DNA of 64,000 nt from Puniceicoccaceae bacterium K14 (GCA_022538095.1 JAKYXN010000016.1:22703-86702), one strand, 5' to 3'. Shown: positions 41,947 to 53,208, counted from the stretch's first letter. The notes: generated by a model not told the origin, from the letters alone. Made by a program: numbers and translations.

Positions 41947-42944
41947 AAGGATTCGTCGCAATAAGTTTCTGTAGCAGAGGCTAGCTGGCCTTGAAAGCCG
42001 GCAAGTCCGAGACTGCCGCCGTTGTAGATAAAGAGTGAGGATGAGTTTTCCCTTATTTTTTGTAGGTGCTCTTCCATAGCCATGAAGTGTTTTATGGAGT
42101 AAATTGGGTCCATCAACAGGCCATGTTGTCTGGCGACTGAAATCGTTTTGTTGATGATCGTTTTGTTGATCGAACCGTAGGACGCTGCGGACGGCGGTCG
42201 TAAAAAGGTTAGGGAAAGTGCATTGTACGCATCTTCATTGATGTGATTCGAAGGCAACCATTGTCTTGCTTTAGTGATCTGGGCTCTGAATTCGCTTTCG
42301 GTGCCAGCAATCAAAGTAATTATTATGTTTCTGGAGCGAGGTGCGTGGGACGACAGTCCAAGTAACAACCCTATGGCGGATAGACCAGTTCCACTGTCGA
42401 TATAGATATTATCAAAACGGGTGCCGTGTTCTCTCTCATTAGAAACAATATCAGATGCAAGTGAAATGGCTCCGGGTAACGCGTCTGGATGAAAAGCGCC
42501 TTCGGCGATAGCGACCGTCTTTTCACCGTTCAGAGTTTGCTGTTGGGCCCAGTCTTGAACAATTGAGTTAACATTTGGCCAGTTTTGGCTGTCAATTTCT
42601 ATACATTTTTCGGGCGGGCAAAGCATTTTCGTGAAAAGGGAATTTCCATGAAGCTTAGCATCGCCCGCTTCTCTTAGGAAAAGGATAGAATCAATACCGA
42701 CCTCTTTGAGTAGTTGTATCGCTGCTACGCAGTTGTTCGAATTGGAGCCACCGATTAGTCCTACTTGCTTTACCTTGTTTCCGAGAAGCGCAGGAATTAA
42801 ACTGGAATATTTTCTTAATTTGGAACCGATCACTCCTGAGCTCAACTCGTCTTCTCGTTTAATGAATACCTGACGATCTGCAGTGCCTATACGCAGAGGA
42901 TGCATTCTACTTTTTAGGAGTAAGTTTTGATGGGTATCTAGCAT
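41943..42944 (-). CDS. ACC deaminase / D-cysteine desulfhydrase family PLP enzyme
   Basis: ATG 42944 is preferred to TTG 42971. The 333-residue protein is a fold-type II PLP enzyme. It has KREDELSSGVIGSKLRKY with the Schiff-base Lys in GSKLRKY, then GGSNSNNCVAAI (phosphate/substrate loop), IDSGTGLSAIGLLLG and YNGGSLGLAGFQ. The family deaminates 1-aminocyclopropane-1-carboxylate or desulfhydrates D-cysteine, and sequence alone cannot decide between them. It has no signal peptide. It is another amine-handling gene but lies 14 kb from the amine-oxidase cluster and has no sigma54-like element. Confidence 0.85.
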   Translation of the reverse strand: MLDTHQNLLLKSRMHPLRIGTADRQVFIKREDELSSGVIGSKLRKYSSLIPALLGNKVKQVGLIGGSNSNNCVAAIQLLKEVGIDSILFLREAGDAKLHGNSLFTKMLCPPEKCIEIDSQNWPNVNSIVQDWAQQQTLNGEKTVAIAEGAFHPDALPGAISLASDIVSNEREHGTRFDNIYIDSGTGLSAIGLLLGLSSHAPRSRNIIITLIAGTESEFRAQITKARQWLPSNHINEDAYNALSLTFLRPPSAASYGSINKTIINKTISVARQHGLLMDPIYSIKHFMAMEEHLQKIRENSSSLFIYNGGSLGLAGFQGQLASATETYCDESF

Positions 42945-43141
42945 GAATTTATTGAGCCAGGTTTGTTTCAATTGATTTGGAGAGGGGCATATTGATAGTC
43001 GAAATGTGTGTGCACTTAAAATCTTATAATATTTAGTAGCCTTCTTAATGTAGGGGATTCTTGTTAAATAGGGCGAAATTGTTACACTTTTTCATAAAAA
43101 GGTATGAGTACTATTACTCTGTTTGACATGCTTTTTACGAT

Positions 43142-44122
43142 ATGCACATTCGCGGTGTATCGATTATGTCAGAACTGAAAGCTACTCCGTATCAATTATT
43201 TTTTGTGAATAGTGTATTCGTTCGTGCTAAAAGAAGTTTTTTTGCATTGAGCTTTTTATTTTCCGCCGTCTCGTCTTTTGGAGTTTTTGTGGATTCCGAT
43301 TTTTTAGATCTAGAAGATGATCATGATCATTTCCATTCAGACGAATTTGTTTTTGGAATTGAATTACCTGGGCGTAGTAACGCTCTCCCAGGGAAATGGG
43401 GTGGAGACGAATTTGGGACAGGAGCTTCTGTTACCTGGAGCTTCATGGGGAGTGGTTTAACAAGTGATTTAGGGATTGATTCGAGTGTGGCGCTTTCTGA
43501 ATTCTTACCCGTCGGGTTTGAAGCTGAAATCGAACGGGCCTTTGATGCTTGGTCTACCTATGTCAATATAGATTTTGTAATGGTGACTGATCCGAACGTA
43601 GGCTGGTTGGATTCTGGTGCAGGCGAAGTGGATATTAGAATTACTGGGGGAGATATTGACGGTGAAAGAGGCATTTTGGCCAACGCGTTTTATCCCCCTA
43701 CCAATGGAGGACCAGCAGCAGGCGATATTTATTTGGATGTAAGTGAAGAATGGAAAATTGGCTTTGGCGGATCGGGTTTCGATATTTTTCAAGTGATGGC
43801 CCATGAAATTGGTCACGCAATCGGCCTTGCTCACACTGAATCGACGGAAGCATTGATGAATGAATTTTACTCTGAGTCTTTTGTAGGCCCTCAATGGGAC
43901 GATATTATGGGGGCACGCAAGATTTATGGGGCTAGGCTAGATAACCGCAGCCGGATTCCAGATGAGTCACAAACCTATGCTCTTTTTCTATGCTGCTTAT
44001 CTATAACGTTTGCTTTCAAACTCTATCTGCTTTTCAAGTTTCGAGTATTGAAAAGAAAAAAGCGAATCTCGAAAGATTCGCTTGATAAAAGTCCATTGCT
44101 GCAGAAAAGCCTTACAGCTTAA
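43142..44122 (+). CDS. Matrixin-like (M10) zinc metalloprotease with PEP-CTERM-like tail
   Basis: The 326-residue protein has an N-terminal hydrophobic leader (about 30-50). A metzincin catalytic domain has the zinc site HEIGHAIGLAH (221-231, HExxHxxGxxH) and a downstream Met (about 239), like matrixins. At the end, IPDESQTYAL (272-281), a hydrophobic helix (281-298) and a KRKKR tail resemble the PEP-CTERM sorting signal (usually VPEPSTYAL), though the motif is altered. It is probably surface-attached or processed by an exosortase-type system. A strong antisense terminator lies in its last codons. Start ATG 43142; ATG 43166 is an alternative. Confidence 0.85.
   Translation: MHIRGVSIMSELKATPYQLFFVNSVFVRAKRSFFALSFLFSAVSSFGVFVDSDFLDLEDDHDHFHSDEFVFGIELPGRSNALPGKWGGDEFGTGASVTWSFMGSGLTSDLGIDSSVALSEFLPVGFEAEIERAFDAWSTYVNIDFVMVTDPNVGWLDSGAGEVDIRITGGDIDGERGILANAFYPPTNGGPAAGDIYLDVSEEWKIGFGGSGFDIFQVMAHEIGHAIGLAHTESTEALMNEFYSESFVGPQWDDIMGARKIYGARLDNRSRIPDESQTYALFLCCLSITFAFKLYLLFKFRVLKRKKRISKDSLDKSPLLQKSLTA
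44060..44083 (-). terminator. Intrinsic terminator (minus) inside the 3' end of the M10 gene
   Basis: AAGCGAATCT (44060-44069) and AGATTCGCTT (44074-44083) form a perfect 10-bp stem with a 4-base loop. On the minus strand it is followed by TTTTCTTTT. It lies 36 bases past the stop of the small minus-strand gene and overlaps the metalloprotease coding end. Confidence 0.8.
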
Positions 44123-44355
44123 TCTCCACAAACATAGTAGCCTGCTTCGCAGAGAATGTACTCGTCGAAGTTGACCATTGCTTCTGAAATCACGCGTTGA
44201 ATATAGGCTCCGCCAGCAATCCTGCGTTTTGCGTGTAAAATGATGTCTAAGATTGGATCGCAGTCTACATGGGAGTAGCGAGGATCGTCGAGTTGGGCCT
44301 TAATGTATGATTCAAGGTCCTTCATTGTAAGCGTTGTTTCTAGCAATAATGTCAT
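44119..44355 (-). CDS. Small hypothetical protein (78 aa)
   Basis: I do not recognise the protein. Support for a real gene: a strong Shine-Dalgarno-like AAGGAAGGAG 6-7 bases before the ATG, and a good minus-strand terminator just past the stop. The product is mostly helical and acidic, with no signal peptide. It has LESYIKAQLDDPRYSHVDCDP and a cysteine-containing end (EYILCEAGYYVCGD). Its stop overlaps the stop of the metalloprotease gene by four bases on the opposite strand. Confidence 0.7.
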   Translation of the reverse strand: MTLLLETTLTMKDLESYIKAQLDDPRYSHVDCDPILDIILHAKRRIAGGAYIQRVISEAMVNFDEYILCEAGYYVCGD

Positions 44356-44980
44356 GGCATCTCCTTCCTTCTTGTTCTTCCTAATTGCTCTTACTTGTTA
44401 TATCGGCTAAGTCTGGCTTTTTGTTAGCCTTTGACAGTCAAAGAAGCGTTAAGTTCATCTTTAAGTGGCTAATAAGCTCTCTAATTACATTTGCTTTACC
44501 AATACTATGAATACGGATATTAAGAGTATCTAGTTTCAAATTTTTTTCACTTTGTATCGAATGTAGACTAATGGTCGAACATAGCTTAAGTCAGTCAACT
44601 AGTGGGCTTCGAGGAGTGTGTAAATACTGAGTAAACAGTTTTTTCTTGTTTTAGATCGATCACTCTTAGACCTGAGTGAAAGGCATCGATATCGGGCCGC
44701 TGTTATGTCGGGCGATCGTTTCGATTTTTGAAGGATAGATGTATCAACCTAGTTGTTACCTGAGCTTTGTTTTAATTATGTATCCAATTATCTACTTTAT
44801 TGGGGAATAAAACAAAAGGTAATACCGCTTCGATTACCTTATGTATACCCTAAATTTTGTGTATTCATTTGGGGGTAGGTAAAATTATTATAAAAGGAAA
44901 TCACCCTAACAATTGCATAAATGGTGATTCTAGCTATGATGAACATATCGTAAGCAGTTAACTAACAACATGTATAGCAT
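44356..44980. other. 625-base gap upstream of hppA
   Basis: I see no convincing gene here. It is AT-rich and contains two short inverted repeats near hppA: AAGGTAAT/ATTACCTT (44816-44823 with 44833-44840) and AATCACC/GGTGATT (44899-44905 with 44923-44929). They could belong to a leader or operator region for hppA. No known riboswitch was recognised. Confidence 0.35.
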
Positions 44981-47227
44981 ATGGAAACCCTAGTCTATTT
45001 CTTCCCTCCTATTGGAATATTCGCAATATTATATGTCATTTGGCGTTCGCGATGGGTGAGTGCCCAAGACAGCGGAACGGAAAACATGCAAAGAATTGCC
45101 GCCCATATTGAAAAAGGGGCAATGGCATTTCTGAAAGCAGAATACCGAGTCCTTTTCCTTTTTGTTTTAGCAATCGCAGTTTTGTTAGCTTTCAAAGGCG
45201 CTAATGAGGCTGATTCGCATATACTCGTTGCGTTGTCGTTTTTAGTAGGAGCATTTTGTTCAGGCCTTGCGGGCTATTTGGGTATGAAGATCGCGACTAA
45301 AGCGAATGTGAGGACTACAAATGCTGCTCGGGAATCTTTGGGCAAAGCGCTGCGAGTCGCTTTCGTGGGCGGCTCAGTTATGGGAATGGGGGTTGTGGGA
45401 CTGGGCGTGTTGGGCCTCAGCTGCCTCTTTATCCTCTATAACAACATCCTCGGAGCGGATGGAGCTTGGAGTATTAATGAAGTTCTAAACGTTCTAGCAG
45501 GCTTTTCGCTTGGAGCATCTTCGATCGCTTTGTTCGCTCGCGTTGGAGGAGGGATTTACACGAAGGCAGCCGATGTGGGCGCTGATTTGGTAGGCAAGGT
45601 TGAGGCAGGTATACCCGAGGACCATCCGTTGAACCCAGCGACGATTGCGGATAATGTTGGCGACAATGTGGGTGACGTCGCAGGAATGGGGGCTGATTTG
45701 TTCGAGTCCTACGTGGGATCGATTATCGGTACGATGGTATTGGGAGCTGCATTTGTAGCATTGCCGGAGTTTGCTGGTCATTTCGATGGCCTGGGAGCCG
45801 TGCTACTTCCCTTAGCATTAGCAGCAACAGGCATTTTGGTTTCAATTCTAGGGACATTTTTTGTCAAAGTGAAAGAGGGTGGGGATCCTCAGAAAGCCTT
45901 GCATCTAGGCGAATTCGGTTCTTCGGTTGTTATGTTAATCGCGTCTTACTTCATTATCAAGGGAATGCTTCCTGAAGTATGGAGTTTAGGTGGAAGAGAA
46001 TTTTCTTCGACGGGTGTTTTCTTTGCCACGATTGCTGGCTTGATTGCTGGTTTGGGCATTGGGCAAATTACCGAGTATTATACTGGAACTGGGACGAAGC
46101 CTGTATTAGGAATTGTTAGACAATCAGTCACGGGAAGCGCTACCAATATTATTTCAGGACTAGGCGTAGGTATGTTATCAACTGCGGTGCCGATAATATT
46201 GATCGTAGTTGCGATCCTTGTATCACAGCACTTTGCTGGACTTTACGGCATAGCTATCGCAGCTGTGGGTATGCTGGCGAATACCGGAATTCAGCTCGCA
46301 GTGGATGCGTATGGCCCTATTTCAGATAACGCGGGGGGGATCGCTGAAATGTCCAAATTACCTAAGGAAGTTCGAAAGCGTACTGATAAATTGGATGCAG
46401 TTGGGAATACAACAGCTGCAATTGGAAAAGGCTTTGCTATAGGGTCGGCTGCTCTCACCGCATTGGCGTTGTTTGCGGCGTTTATGCAGCAAGCAAATAT
46501 CCATACTATTGATATTTCGCAGCCGGTAGTTATGGCTGGCTTGTTTGTCGGTGCAATGCTCCCGTTTCTTTTCTCGGCGTTAGCGATGGGGGCGGTGGGG
46601 CGAGCTGCTATGGCGATGATTACTGAGGTGCGTCGGCAATTCTCTGATATCAAGCCATTGAAGGACGCTTTGAGTATCATGAAAAAGTACGATGGCGAGA
46701 CGTCTGAAATGACAGAGGAAGAAGAAGCCATTTTTAACAAAGCGGACGAGCATGTCGAATACGACAAATGTGTTGAAATCTCTACGAAGGCATCCCTAAA
46801 GGAAATGGTTTTTCCAGGTGTTCTCGCGATTTTGAGCCCAGTGCTTGTTGGTTTCTTGGGCGGCCCTGAAATGCTTGGTGGATTGCTTGCAGGAGTAACT
46901 GTCTCTGGCGTATTGCTGGCGATTTTCCAATCCAATGCAGGAGGGGCCTGGGACAATGCAAAGAAAATGATCGAAGAGGGTGTCGAGATAAACGGTGAAA
47001 GCTACGGGAAAGGCTCGGAGCCTCACAAGGCAGCCGTGGTTGGCGATACGGTAGGAGACCCTTTTAAGGATACATCAGGACCTTCTTTGAATATCCTTTT
47101 GAAGCTCATGTCTGTGGTGGCTTTGGTTATTGCACCATCGATTGCATTGGTTGGTTCGGGTGGTGACTTGAAGTCGGAGTTGCAGCCCCAAGCCGAGGAA
47201 GTTAGCTCGATGATCGAATCGAAATAA
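44981..47227 (+). CDS. hppA: Membrane-bound K+-type inorganic pyrophosphatase (ion pump)
   Basis: The 748-residue protein has about 16 hydrophobic helices and couples PPi hydrolysis to H+ or Na+ pumping across the inner membrane. Seen: [28 protein letters not shown] and [21 protein letters not shown] (pyrophosphate/Mg binding), and [20 protein letters not shown] near the end. [10 protein letters not shown] with Ala at the diagnostic position predicts K+-dependence; K+-independent forms have Lys there. Whether it pumps Na+ or H+ was not decided. It stands alone between two large gaps. Confidence 0.96.
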   Translation: METLVYFFPPIGIFAILYVIWRSRWVSAQDSGTENMQRIAAHIEKGAMAFLKAEYRVLFLFVLAIAVLLAFKGANEADSHILVALSFLVGAFCSGLAGYLGMKIATKANVRTTNAARESLGKALRVAFVGGSVMGMGVVGLGVLGLSCLFILYNNILGADGAWSINEVLNVLAGFSLGASSIALFARVGGGIYTKAADVGADLVGKVEAGIPEDHPLNPATIADNVGDNVGDVAGMGADLFESYVGSIIGTMVLGAAFVALPEFAGHFDGLGAVLLPLALAATGILVSILGTFFVKVKEGGDPQKALHLGEFGSSVVMLIASYFIIKGMLPEVWSLGGREFSSTGVFFATIAGLIAGLGIGQITEYYTGTGTKPVLGIVRQSVTGSATNIISGLGVGMLSTAVPIILIVVAILVSQHFAGLYGIAIAAVGMLANTGIQLAVDAYGPISDNAGGIAEMSKLPKEVRKRTDKLDAVGNTTAAIGKGFAIGSAALTALALFAAFMQQANIHTIDISQPVVMAGLFVGAMLPFLFSALAMGAVGRAAMAMITEVRRQFSDIKPLKDALSIMKKYDGETSEMTEEEEAIFNKADEHVEYDKCVEISTKASLKEMVFPGVLAILSPVLVGFLGGPEMLGGLLAGVTVSGVLLAIFQSNAGGAWDNAKKMIEEGVEINGESYGKGSEPHKAAVVGDTVGDPFKDTSGPSLNILLKLMSVVALVIAPSIALVGSGGDLKSELQPQAEEVSSMIESK

Positions 47228-47958
47228 CTATTTCCTAAAAAATAGCAGGAAGGGACTAAGCTATCTCGTTTTTGTCGAGGCATAGGATTGATAACTTATC
47301 AGTATATTGTGCGACGAGCGTATCGATATGAAGCTTACCAAGGCAAATAATAAGAAGCATCGCCCGACTGCTTGCTGCAAACTGGAGGAAAATGAGAATG
47401 GCAAAGTTTCCTCACAAAATTAGAGCCTGAAGATAAAACCTAGAGTCGAGAATTGAGAAGCGTTTTGTGTGCTAATATCTATTTTTCGTAGCGGTTCCCT
47501 TGACCGCTCAGTTTGGTTTCTCTAGCCCTTATTTACGGAATAGATCAACTACGGCGTGATCTCCGGTTGCAGAGGCAAAAGTATTAGGAAATTTCGAGAC
47601 TTGAGATTATTTCGTGATGTTGAAGAAATCTATGTCGGAAAAAACAGCTAACCCTGCAATGGTAGTAGAAAGATTCGATACAATCACTCTTCGTAGAAAT
47701 CGCTTATCATGAGGGGTGCGTTGCTGTCGCAGATTCGGGTGATTTGATGACAATATGTCCCATTAAAAAATTGAGACGTCGAATCTATCGCTAATTCTTA
47801 CTAATTGCACAAAATCTGTAAGCATTTGATTGTGAATGTTTAAAATTATGGAAAAACTGTGTCTATAATATTCTTGGCGATTGTGTTGCCTTCCTTGACC
47901 TACAATATTTGGCGGGCATGATAAATGCGTAAAGGTTCGCTGGAGGAAAATTATTAGT
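47228..47958. other. 731-base gap between hppA and clpB
   Basis: No convincing gene was found. A 31-codon ATG ORF at 47328-47423 lacks a ribosome site and looks random. The right end holds the clpB promoter. The rest is AT-rich, without clear repeats or RNA structure. Confidence 0.35.
47895..47924 (+). promoter_or_regulatory. Predicted sigma70-type promoter of clpB
   Basis: TTGACC (47895-47900) and TGATAA (47919-47924) are 18 bases apart. A GGAGGA ribosome site at 47942-47947 precedes the ATG at 47959. I see no clear heat-shock repeat (CIRCE). Confidence 0.45.
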
Positions 47959-50571
47959 ATGTTAGATCCAAATAGGCTTACTGAAATGGCTCGAAAGGCT
48001 ATGCCGGAATCGCAGGCGATAGCTCGTCGAAAACAAAATAACGAAGTTGATACGCTACATTTGCTAGCTGCGCTGATCGAGCAGAATCAGGGGATTGTTC
48101 CCGGAATTTTGGGCAAACTAGAGATTACGCCTAGCGCGATGGCATTGATGTTAGACCGAGAATTGGATCGTCTACCTAAAATGTCCGGGAGTATCGATAC
48201 CTCGAAGATCTACGTGACGCAAGGGATGAACGAAGTTTTTACTCAAGCGGAAAAAGAAGCTGAGCAATTGAATGATGAATACGTAAGCGTAGAGCATTTG
48301 TTCATCGCGTTGGTGACGGTGGCGAAGCCTCAAGCGGTGGCCAATGTTTTGCAGAAATTTTCGATTACTCGTGAGAAGGTTTTCGATGCCTTAAAAATGA
48401 TACGGGGAAATCAAAGAGTTACGTCGCAAAATCCTGAGTCAACATTCCAAGTTTTAGAGAAGTATGGCTTGGATCTTGTAGAGCGAGCACGTAGTGGAAA
48501 AGTTGACCCTGTGATCGGTCGCGACGAAGAGATTCGCAGAGTAATTCGTATTTTATCACGTAAGACAAAAAACAACCCAGTTTTAATTGGGGAGCCAGGT
48601 GTGGGAAAGACTGCGATCGTTGAAGGGCTTGCCCAGCGGATTGTTCGAGGCGATGTACCGGAAGGTCTGAAAAACAAGACAGTCTTCTCACTCGATATGG
48701 GAGCTTTGGTTGCAGGTGCAAAATACCGAGGAGAATTTGAGGAAAGGCTGAAAGCTGTCTTGAATGAAGTGAAGTCCAGCGAAGGCGAGATTCTATTGTT
48801 TATTGACGAACTCCACACAATTGTGGGAGCTGGTAAAGCGGATGGGGCAATGGATGCTGGAAACTTGCTCAAACCTATGTTGGCTCGTGGAGAATTGCAT
48901 TGTATTGGGGCCACGACCTTGGATGAATATCGGAAATATATTGAGAAGGATGCGGCTTTAGAGCGTCGTTTTCAGACTGTTCTCGTTGATCAGCCAAGCG
49001 TTGAAGACGCCGTATCAATTTTGCGAGGACTGAAAGAGCGCTTTGAGGTACACCATGGAGTGAGGATACAGGACAATGCCTTGGTGAGTGCCGCGTTACT
49101 GTCGCACCGCTATATTTCCGATCGTTTTTTGCCAGACAAAGCCATTGATCTGGTAGATGAAGCGTGTGCGGGAATTCGCACGGAGATGGATAGCATGCCG
49201 GCAGATTTGGACGCTATTACTCGCCGGATCATGCAATTGGAAATCGAGGAAGCTGCACTCACTCAAGAAAGGGACGAGGTTTCAAAGGGCCGTTTAGATG
49301 TGGTTCGTCGGGAGTTAGCTGATATTCGCGAACAATCTCGAGCGCAACGACAGCAATGGGAGAATGAGAAAAATGCCATTTCGGAGCTACAGAATTTGCG
49401 CGAAGAAATTGAATCGACGAAGGCTGAGATAGAGAAAGCGGAACGTGGATACAATTTGAATTTGGCAGCTGAATTGAAGCACGGAAAGCTTCCTGATTTG
49501 GAAGCTCGCTTGAAAAGCGCAGAAAGTAATAATGAAAATCGTGTGTTGATTAAGGAAGAGGTTTCGCAAGAGGAGATAGCTGATATTGTCGCAAAGTGGA
49601 CGGGAATCCCGGTGACTCGCCTCTTAGAGGGAGAGAGGCAGAAATTGTTAAAGCTCGAAGAAACCTTGCACGAGCATGTTATCGGCCAGGATGAGCCCGT
49701 AAGATTGGTTACTGAAGCGATTATGCGAGCGCGTGCCGGTATAAAGGATCCGAATCGTCCGATTGGAACGTTTATCTTTTTGGGACCCACTGGCGTGGGG
49801 AAAACCGAGCTTGCAAAGACTTTGTCGGATACGTTGTTCGATAGTGGGGACTCGGTTGTGCGAATAGATATGTCTGAGTACATGGAAAAGCATGCGGTTT
49901 CGCGTCTGCTTGGGGCTCCGCCGGGCTATGTAGGATTTGAAGATGGCGGTCAGTTAACTGAGGCAGTCCGTCGTAAGCCTTACTCTGTCGTTTTGTTTGA
50001 TGAGATCGAGAAAGCTCACCCCGATGTATTCAATGTATTATTGCAGGTACTTGACGACGGTCGAATAACCGATTCTCAAGGGCATGTAGTAAATTTTAAG
50101 AATACGGTGATAATTATGACGTCGAATATAGGAAGCCATCGATTGCTTGATGGTGTGGTCGGCGGTGGAATATCAGAAAGCTCAAGGGAGGGAGTCATGG
50201 CGGAGCTTCGTGCAAATTTTCGTCCAGAATTCTTAAATCGGGTAGATGAAATAGTCATTTTCAAACCGCTTGAACTTGATGAGATTGAGCGGATTGTCGA
50301 TCTGTTGCTTTCTCAGCTAAATGATACAATTTCGGATCGTCGGATAACCGTGGAGCTTTCTAAGGAAGCTAAAGTATGGATAGCAGAGCAAGGATATGAT
50401 CCAACTTATGGGGCTCGCCCGCTGAAACGGTTTATGCAGCGTACTGTTCAAACTAAGTTGGCGAAAGCGATTCTTTTGGGTGAGATCGAAGAGGGGAGTA
50501 AGGTGTCTTTCGATTTAATTGAAGAAGATTTGAAACTTTCTTCTATAGATAAAGTCCTAGTTGATGGATAG
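47959..50571 (+). CDS. clpB: ClpB protein-disaggregating AAA+ chaperone
   Basis: The 870-residue protein is full length. It has an N-terminal Clp repeat domain (1-145) and first AAA+ domain with Walker A GEPGVGKT (about 208). A middle coiled coil (about 410-530) separates ClpB from ClpA/ClpC. The second AAA+ domain has GPTGVGKT (about 612), and a C-terminal D2-small domain includes [12 protein letters not shown]. It lacks the ClpP-binding loop type of ClpA. ClpB unfolds aggregates with DnaK. It is followed by a terminator and convergent with the hybrid kinase gene. Confidence 0.97.
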   Translation: MLDPNRLTEMARKAMPESQAIARRKQNNEVDTLHLLAALIEQNQGIVPGILGKLEITPSAMALMLDRELDRLPKMSGSIDTSKIYVTQGMNEVFTQAEKEAEQLNDEYVSVEHLFIALVTVAKPQAVANVLQKFSITREKVFDALKMIRGNQRVTSQNPESTFQVLEKYGLDLVERARSGKVDPVIGRDEEIRRVIRILSRKTKNNPVLIGEPGVGKTAIVEGLAQRIVRGDVPEGLKNKTVFSLDMGALVAGAKYRGEFEERLKAVLNEVKSSEGEILLFIDELHTIVGAGKADGAMDAGNLLKPMLARGELHCIGATTLDEYRKYIEKDAALERRFQTVLVDQPSVEDAVSILRGLKERFEVHHGVRIQDNALVSAALLSHRYISDRFLPDKAIDLVDEACAGIRTEMDSMPADLDAITRRIMQLEIEEAALTQERDEVSKGRLDVVRRELADIREQSRAQRQQWENEKNAISELQNLREEIESTKAEIEKAERGYNLNLAAELKHGKLPDLEARLKSAESNNENRVLIKEEVSQEEIADIVAKWTGIPVTRLLEGERQKLLKLEETLHEHVIGQDEPVRLVTEAIMRARAGIKDPNRPIGTFIFLGPTGVGKTELAKTLSDTLFDSGDSVVRIDMSEYMEKHAVSRLLGAPPGYVGFEDGGQLTEAVRRKPYSVVLFDEIEKAHPDVFNVLLQVLDDGRITDSQGHVVNFKNTVIIMTSNIGSHRLLDGVVGGGISESSREGVMAELRANFRPEFLNRVDEIVIFKPLELDEIERIVDLLLSQLNDTISDRRITVELSKEAKVWIAEQGYDPTYGARPLKRFMQRTVQTKLAKAILLGEIEEGSKVSFDLIEEDLKLSSIDKVLVDG

Positions 50572-50594
50572 CAGATTTAGTTTAGGGTATTGTG

Positions 50595-50628
50595 AGCAGC
50601 TACTTGTAGGAGGGTAGCTGCTTTTTTA
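50595..50628 (+). terminator. Terminator after clpB
   Basis: AGCAGCTAC (50595-50603) pairs with GTAGCTGCT (50614-50622) with a 10-base loop, followed by TTTTTATT. It slightly overlaps the stop codon of the convergent hybrid kinase gene. Confidence 0.85.
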
Positions 50629-52338
50629 TTCCTTAATCCACTTTTCGATGATTCTTCTAAGTGTTTGGCTTTCGAGTGGCTTAGAGAGGTAATCGTCCAT
50701 GCCTGCATTCAAACAACGTTCACGGTCTCCCTTCAAGGTCATTGCTGTGAGCGCTATAATTACGGATGTATGATTGGTGCCGTTTTCGTTTTTTCGAATC
50801 AGCTTAGTTGCTTCAAAGCCGTCCATCGTCGGCATTTGGCAATCCATAAAAATAAGTTTGTATTGATTGTGTTGGGCGATCTCAACTGCTTCAACTCCGT
50901 TGCTGACGGAATCTGCGATTAGCCCCATTTTATCCAGCATCAGAGTGATCAGTTTCTGGTTACCCGGATTGTCCTCAACTATTAGAGCTCTAATTGTTTC
51001 TTTATGGACGATTTTTTCTGCTTTAGCGATGATTTCATCTTGGTCACTGCCGTCACTTGAGCATGGCTCAAGCATAGCTGAGAATGTGAAAACGGAACCG
51101 TTATTTTCTTTGCTCTTTAACTCGATATCCCCTCCCATCATCTCCGCGAGACTTTTTGAAATCGCAAGACCCAGGCCAGTGCCTCCAAATTTTCGTTTTG
51201 TAGAATTGTCTGCTTGAGTAAAAGGCGTGAAGAGACGCTTTTGAACTTCTTCGGAAATTCCTATGCCTGTATCTTCGATTCGGAAAATTATGAGTGTTTT
51301 TTGGTTCGGATGTGTCTTTTTGGATACGTGTATTTTAACGTAACCTTCGTGGGTGAACTTAATCGAATTACTGATTAAGTTTAGGATGACTTGCTTGGTT
51401 TTTCCCGGATCGCCTACCACATATTCAGGGACGTCTTCTTCAAATTTTTGTATGAGTTTCAGGTTTTTCCCCATCGCAGACGGCCAAGAAACGTCTAACA
51501 CCTCTTTGACAAGCGATCTTAGGTTAAACGCAACCAATTCGAGTTGCTCGCGTCCTGCTTCGATTTTTGAAAAATCTAATATGTCATTTATGATAGCGAG
51601 AAGGGAGTCACCTGAATTTCGTATAGTATCAACGAAATCAATTTGCTCTTCGTTGAGCGATGTTTCCATCAACAAGCTGGCGAATCCAATAACGCCATTC
51701 ATAGGGGTTCGGAGCTCGTGGCTCATCATAGCTAAGAAGTCGCTTTTTGCCTGGCTAGCGTTTTCAGCTTCTTCTTTCGCTTTGATGTACGCGGCGGTTC
51801 GTCGTTCTACAATTTCCTCCAAACTTTTGTTTTGATCGACGAGTTGTTTCCTCAATACAAGGCTATCCATGATGGTGGACATCGCTGTAAGGGTCAGGGA
51901 AATTTGAGTAAATGCTAGATTTTGATGCTCAGCGGGAAGCGTGTCGAATAGTCCGACGAACATGCCAATTGTACGTTCGTGGGTGGAAAGTGAGTGGAGG
52001 AAAAGCTTGTGCTTACCGTCTTCGGTATCGCAGAAAAGCGGTTTTTGCTGTTTGAGAGCCCAAGAAAAGGTACCATTCTTGATGGTTTCATGGACTATTT
52101 TCTGATAGGGATTATAATCAATCTCTTCACTAGTCTTGTACAAATCGAATGCTCCATCGTACTGGTTGACTAGCCAGAAGCCGTGGATGGAAAAGTCTAG
52201 GATTCCCCCGATTTCATTTTCCGTGATGACGATAATTTCTTTAATCGTCTCAGCTTCTCTGAGCTTTCTCTGAAAAAGATCAAGCAGCTCAAACCTACTT
52301 ACTACTTGATCTGACTTATCTTGCGAATTTTTATCCAT
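50626..52338 (-). CDS. Hybrid sensor histidine kinase / response regulator
   Basis: The 570-residue cytosolic protein has an N-terminal GAF-like sensor (about 20-150) and a coiled coil (165-195). HisKA with [12 protein letters not shown] comes next, then HATPase_c ([32 protein letters not shown]). A C-terminal receiver has VVEDN-like IVEDNPGNQ, Asp in [13 protein letters not shown] and Lys in YLSKPLE. No transmembrane helix is seen, so it senses an internal signal. It is 21 bases downstream of the HDOD protein gene and may form an operon with it. Confidence 0.93.
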   Translation of the reverse strand: MDKNSQDKSDQVVSRFELLDLFQRKLREAETIKEIIVITENEIGGILDFSIHGFWLVNQYDGAFDLYKTSEEIDYNPYQKIVHETIKNGTFSWALKQQKPLFCDTEDGKHKLFLHSLSTHERTIGMFVGLFDTLPAEHQNLAFTQISLTLTAMSTIMDSLVLRKQLVDQNKSLEEIVERRTAAYIKAKEEAENASQAKSDFLAMMSHELRTPMNGVIGFASLLMETSLNEEQIDFVDTIRNSGDSLLAIINDILDFSKIEAGREQLELVAFNLRSLVKEVLDVSWPSAMGKNLKLIQKFEEDVPEYVVGDPGKTKQVILNLISNSIKFTHEGYVKIHVSKKTHPNQKTLIIFRIEDTGIGISEEVQKRLFTPFTQADNSTKRKFGGTGLGLAISKSLAEMMGGDIELKSKENNGSVFTFSAMLEPCSSDGSDQDEIIAKAEKIVHKETIRALIVEDNPGNQKLITLMLDKMGLIADSVSNGVEAVEIAQHNQYKLIFMDCQMPTMDGFEATKLIRKNENGTNHTSVIIALTAMTLKGDRERCLNAGMDDYLSKPLESQTLRRIIEKWIKE

Positions 52339-52359
52339 TGATGGCGAAAATTTCAGCTC

Positions 52360-53208
52360 TTATGTATCCAAAAATATTTTGCACACATCTTCATGCTGCC
52401 TTTGGAGCTCTTCAACTATGTAGAAGAGATTAGATTCGTCTAATCCGCTATGTCCCCAAGCTGCTTCGGAAAATTCAGGCACGAAGTCTTCTCCAGTATC
52501 TCCAAGTTCGAGAGATTCAGTCACGAAGTCTGCTAAATGAATAAGACTGACGTCTTGAACAGATATTCGAGCGAGGACAGGTTTTATGTAATGGCCGACT
52601 AATTCCCCTAAGGAAGAGGGGAGTTTCCAGTGTTGTAATAAGGCCCCCCCTACATCAGCGTGGTTGAACCCAAAAAATTCGTTTTCGACATGGTAAGTGT
52701 GTAGTTTTTTAATACCTGCTTGGTCGATAATCTCGTTAGATTCTTTGGGCATCTCTTTGAACAAGATTAATCGCCCAATCCGATGCATCAATCCACCAAG
52801 GAAAAATCTTTCTGAGTTGGCTTCCCGCAATTGCAAAGCCATGATTCGAGCACAGAGCCCGCATGCTATGCTTTTGCGCCAAAATTGTTCCATGTTGATG
52901 CGCGAGTTCGGCATCGTTTTGAACATGTCCATTATGCATGTGGAGAGAGCCATGTTTTTAAACTGCTGGAGTCCGATTACCGTTAATGCATCGGGAATTG
53001 AAGAAACTGAGCTGGGGTAGCCGTAAAATGCGCTATTCGCTAAGCGGAGCAACCGAGCACTCAATGACTGGTCGTTGCAAACAATCCGTGCGATATCTTC
53101 AAAGGATGTATCTGGATCCTCTACTGCGTCCTTAATTTGCTGATAGATCGCAGGAAGCGTTGGGATCGTATCCGATTTAAAGACTAATTTTTCAAGTTTC
53201 GGATTCAT
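52360..53208 (-). CDS. HDOD-domain protein
   Basis: ATG 53208 is chosen (a TTG at 53256 would overlap the upstream gene). The 282-residue protein has one HDOD domain (about 10-215) with TLPAIYQQIKDAVEDPDTSFEDIARIV, LSARLLRLANSAFYGYP and HRIGRLILF, typical of the family, which has lost most HD metal ligands. HDOD proteins act in signalling with two-component or c-di-GMP pathways. Its start overlaps the stop of the small upstream gene (TGATG), suggesting coupling, and a hybrid kinase follows. Confidence 0.9.
   Translation of the reverse strand: MNPKLEKLVFKSDTIPTLPAIYQQIKDAVEDPDTSFEDIARIVCNDQSLSARLLRLANSAFYGYPSSVSSIPDALTVIGLQQFKNMALSTCIMDMFKTMPNSRINMEQFWRKSIACGLCARIMALQLREANSERFFLGGLMHRIGRLILFKEMPKESNEIIDQAGIKKLHTYHVENEFFGFNHADVGGALLQHWKLPSSLGELVGHYIKPVLARISVQDVSLIHLADFVTESLELGDTGEDFVPEFSEAAWGHSGLDESNLFYIVEELQRQHEDVCKIFLDT

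Noticed and set aside
46291..46956. 221-codon antisense ORF within hppA
   Set aside because: It is a codon-bias shadow of a highly conserved membrane protein; its Ser/Ala/Pro-rich product matches nothing I know.
47328..47423. 31-codon ORF in the hppA-clpB gap
   Set aside because: No ribosome site, no recognisable composition, and the surrounding gap is otherwise non-coding.
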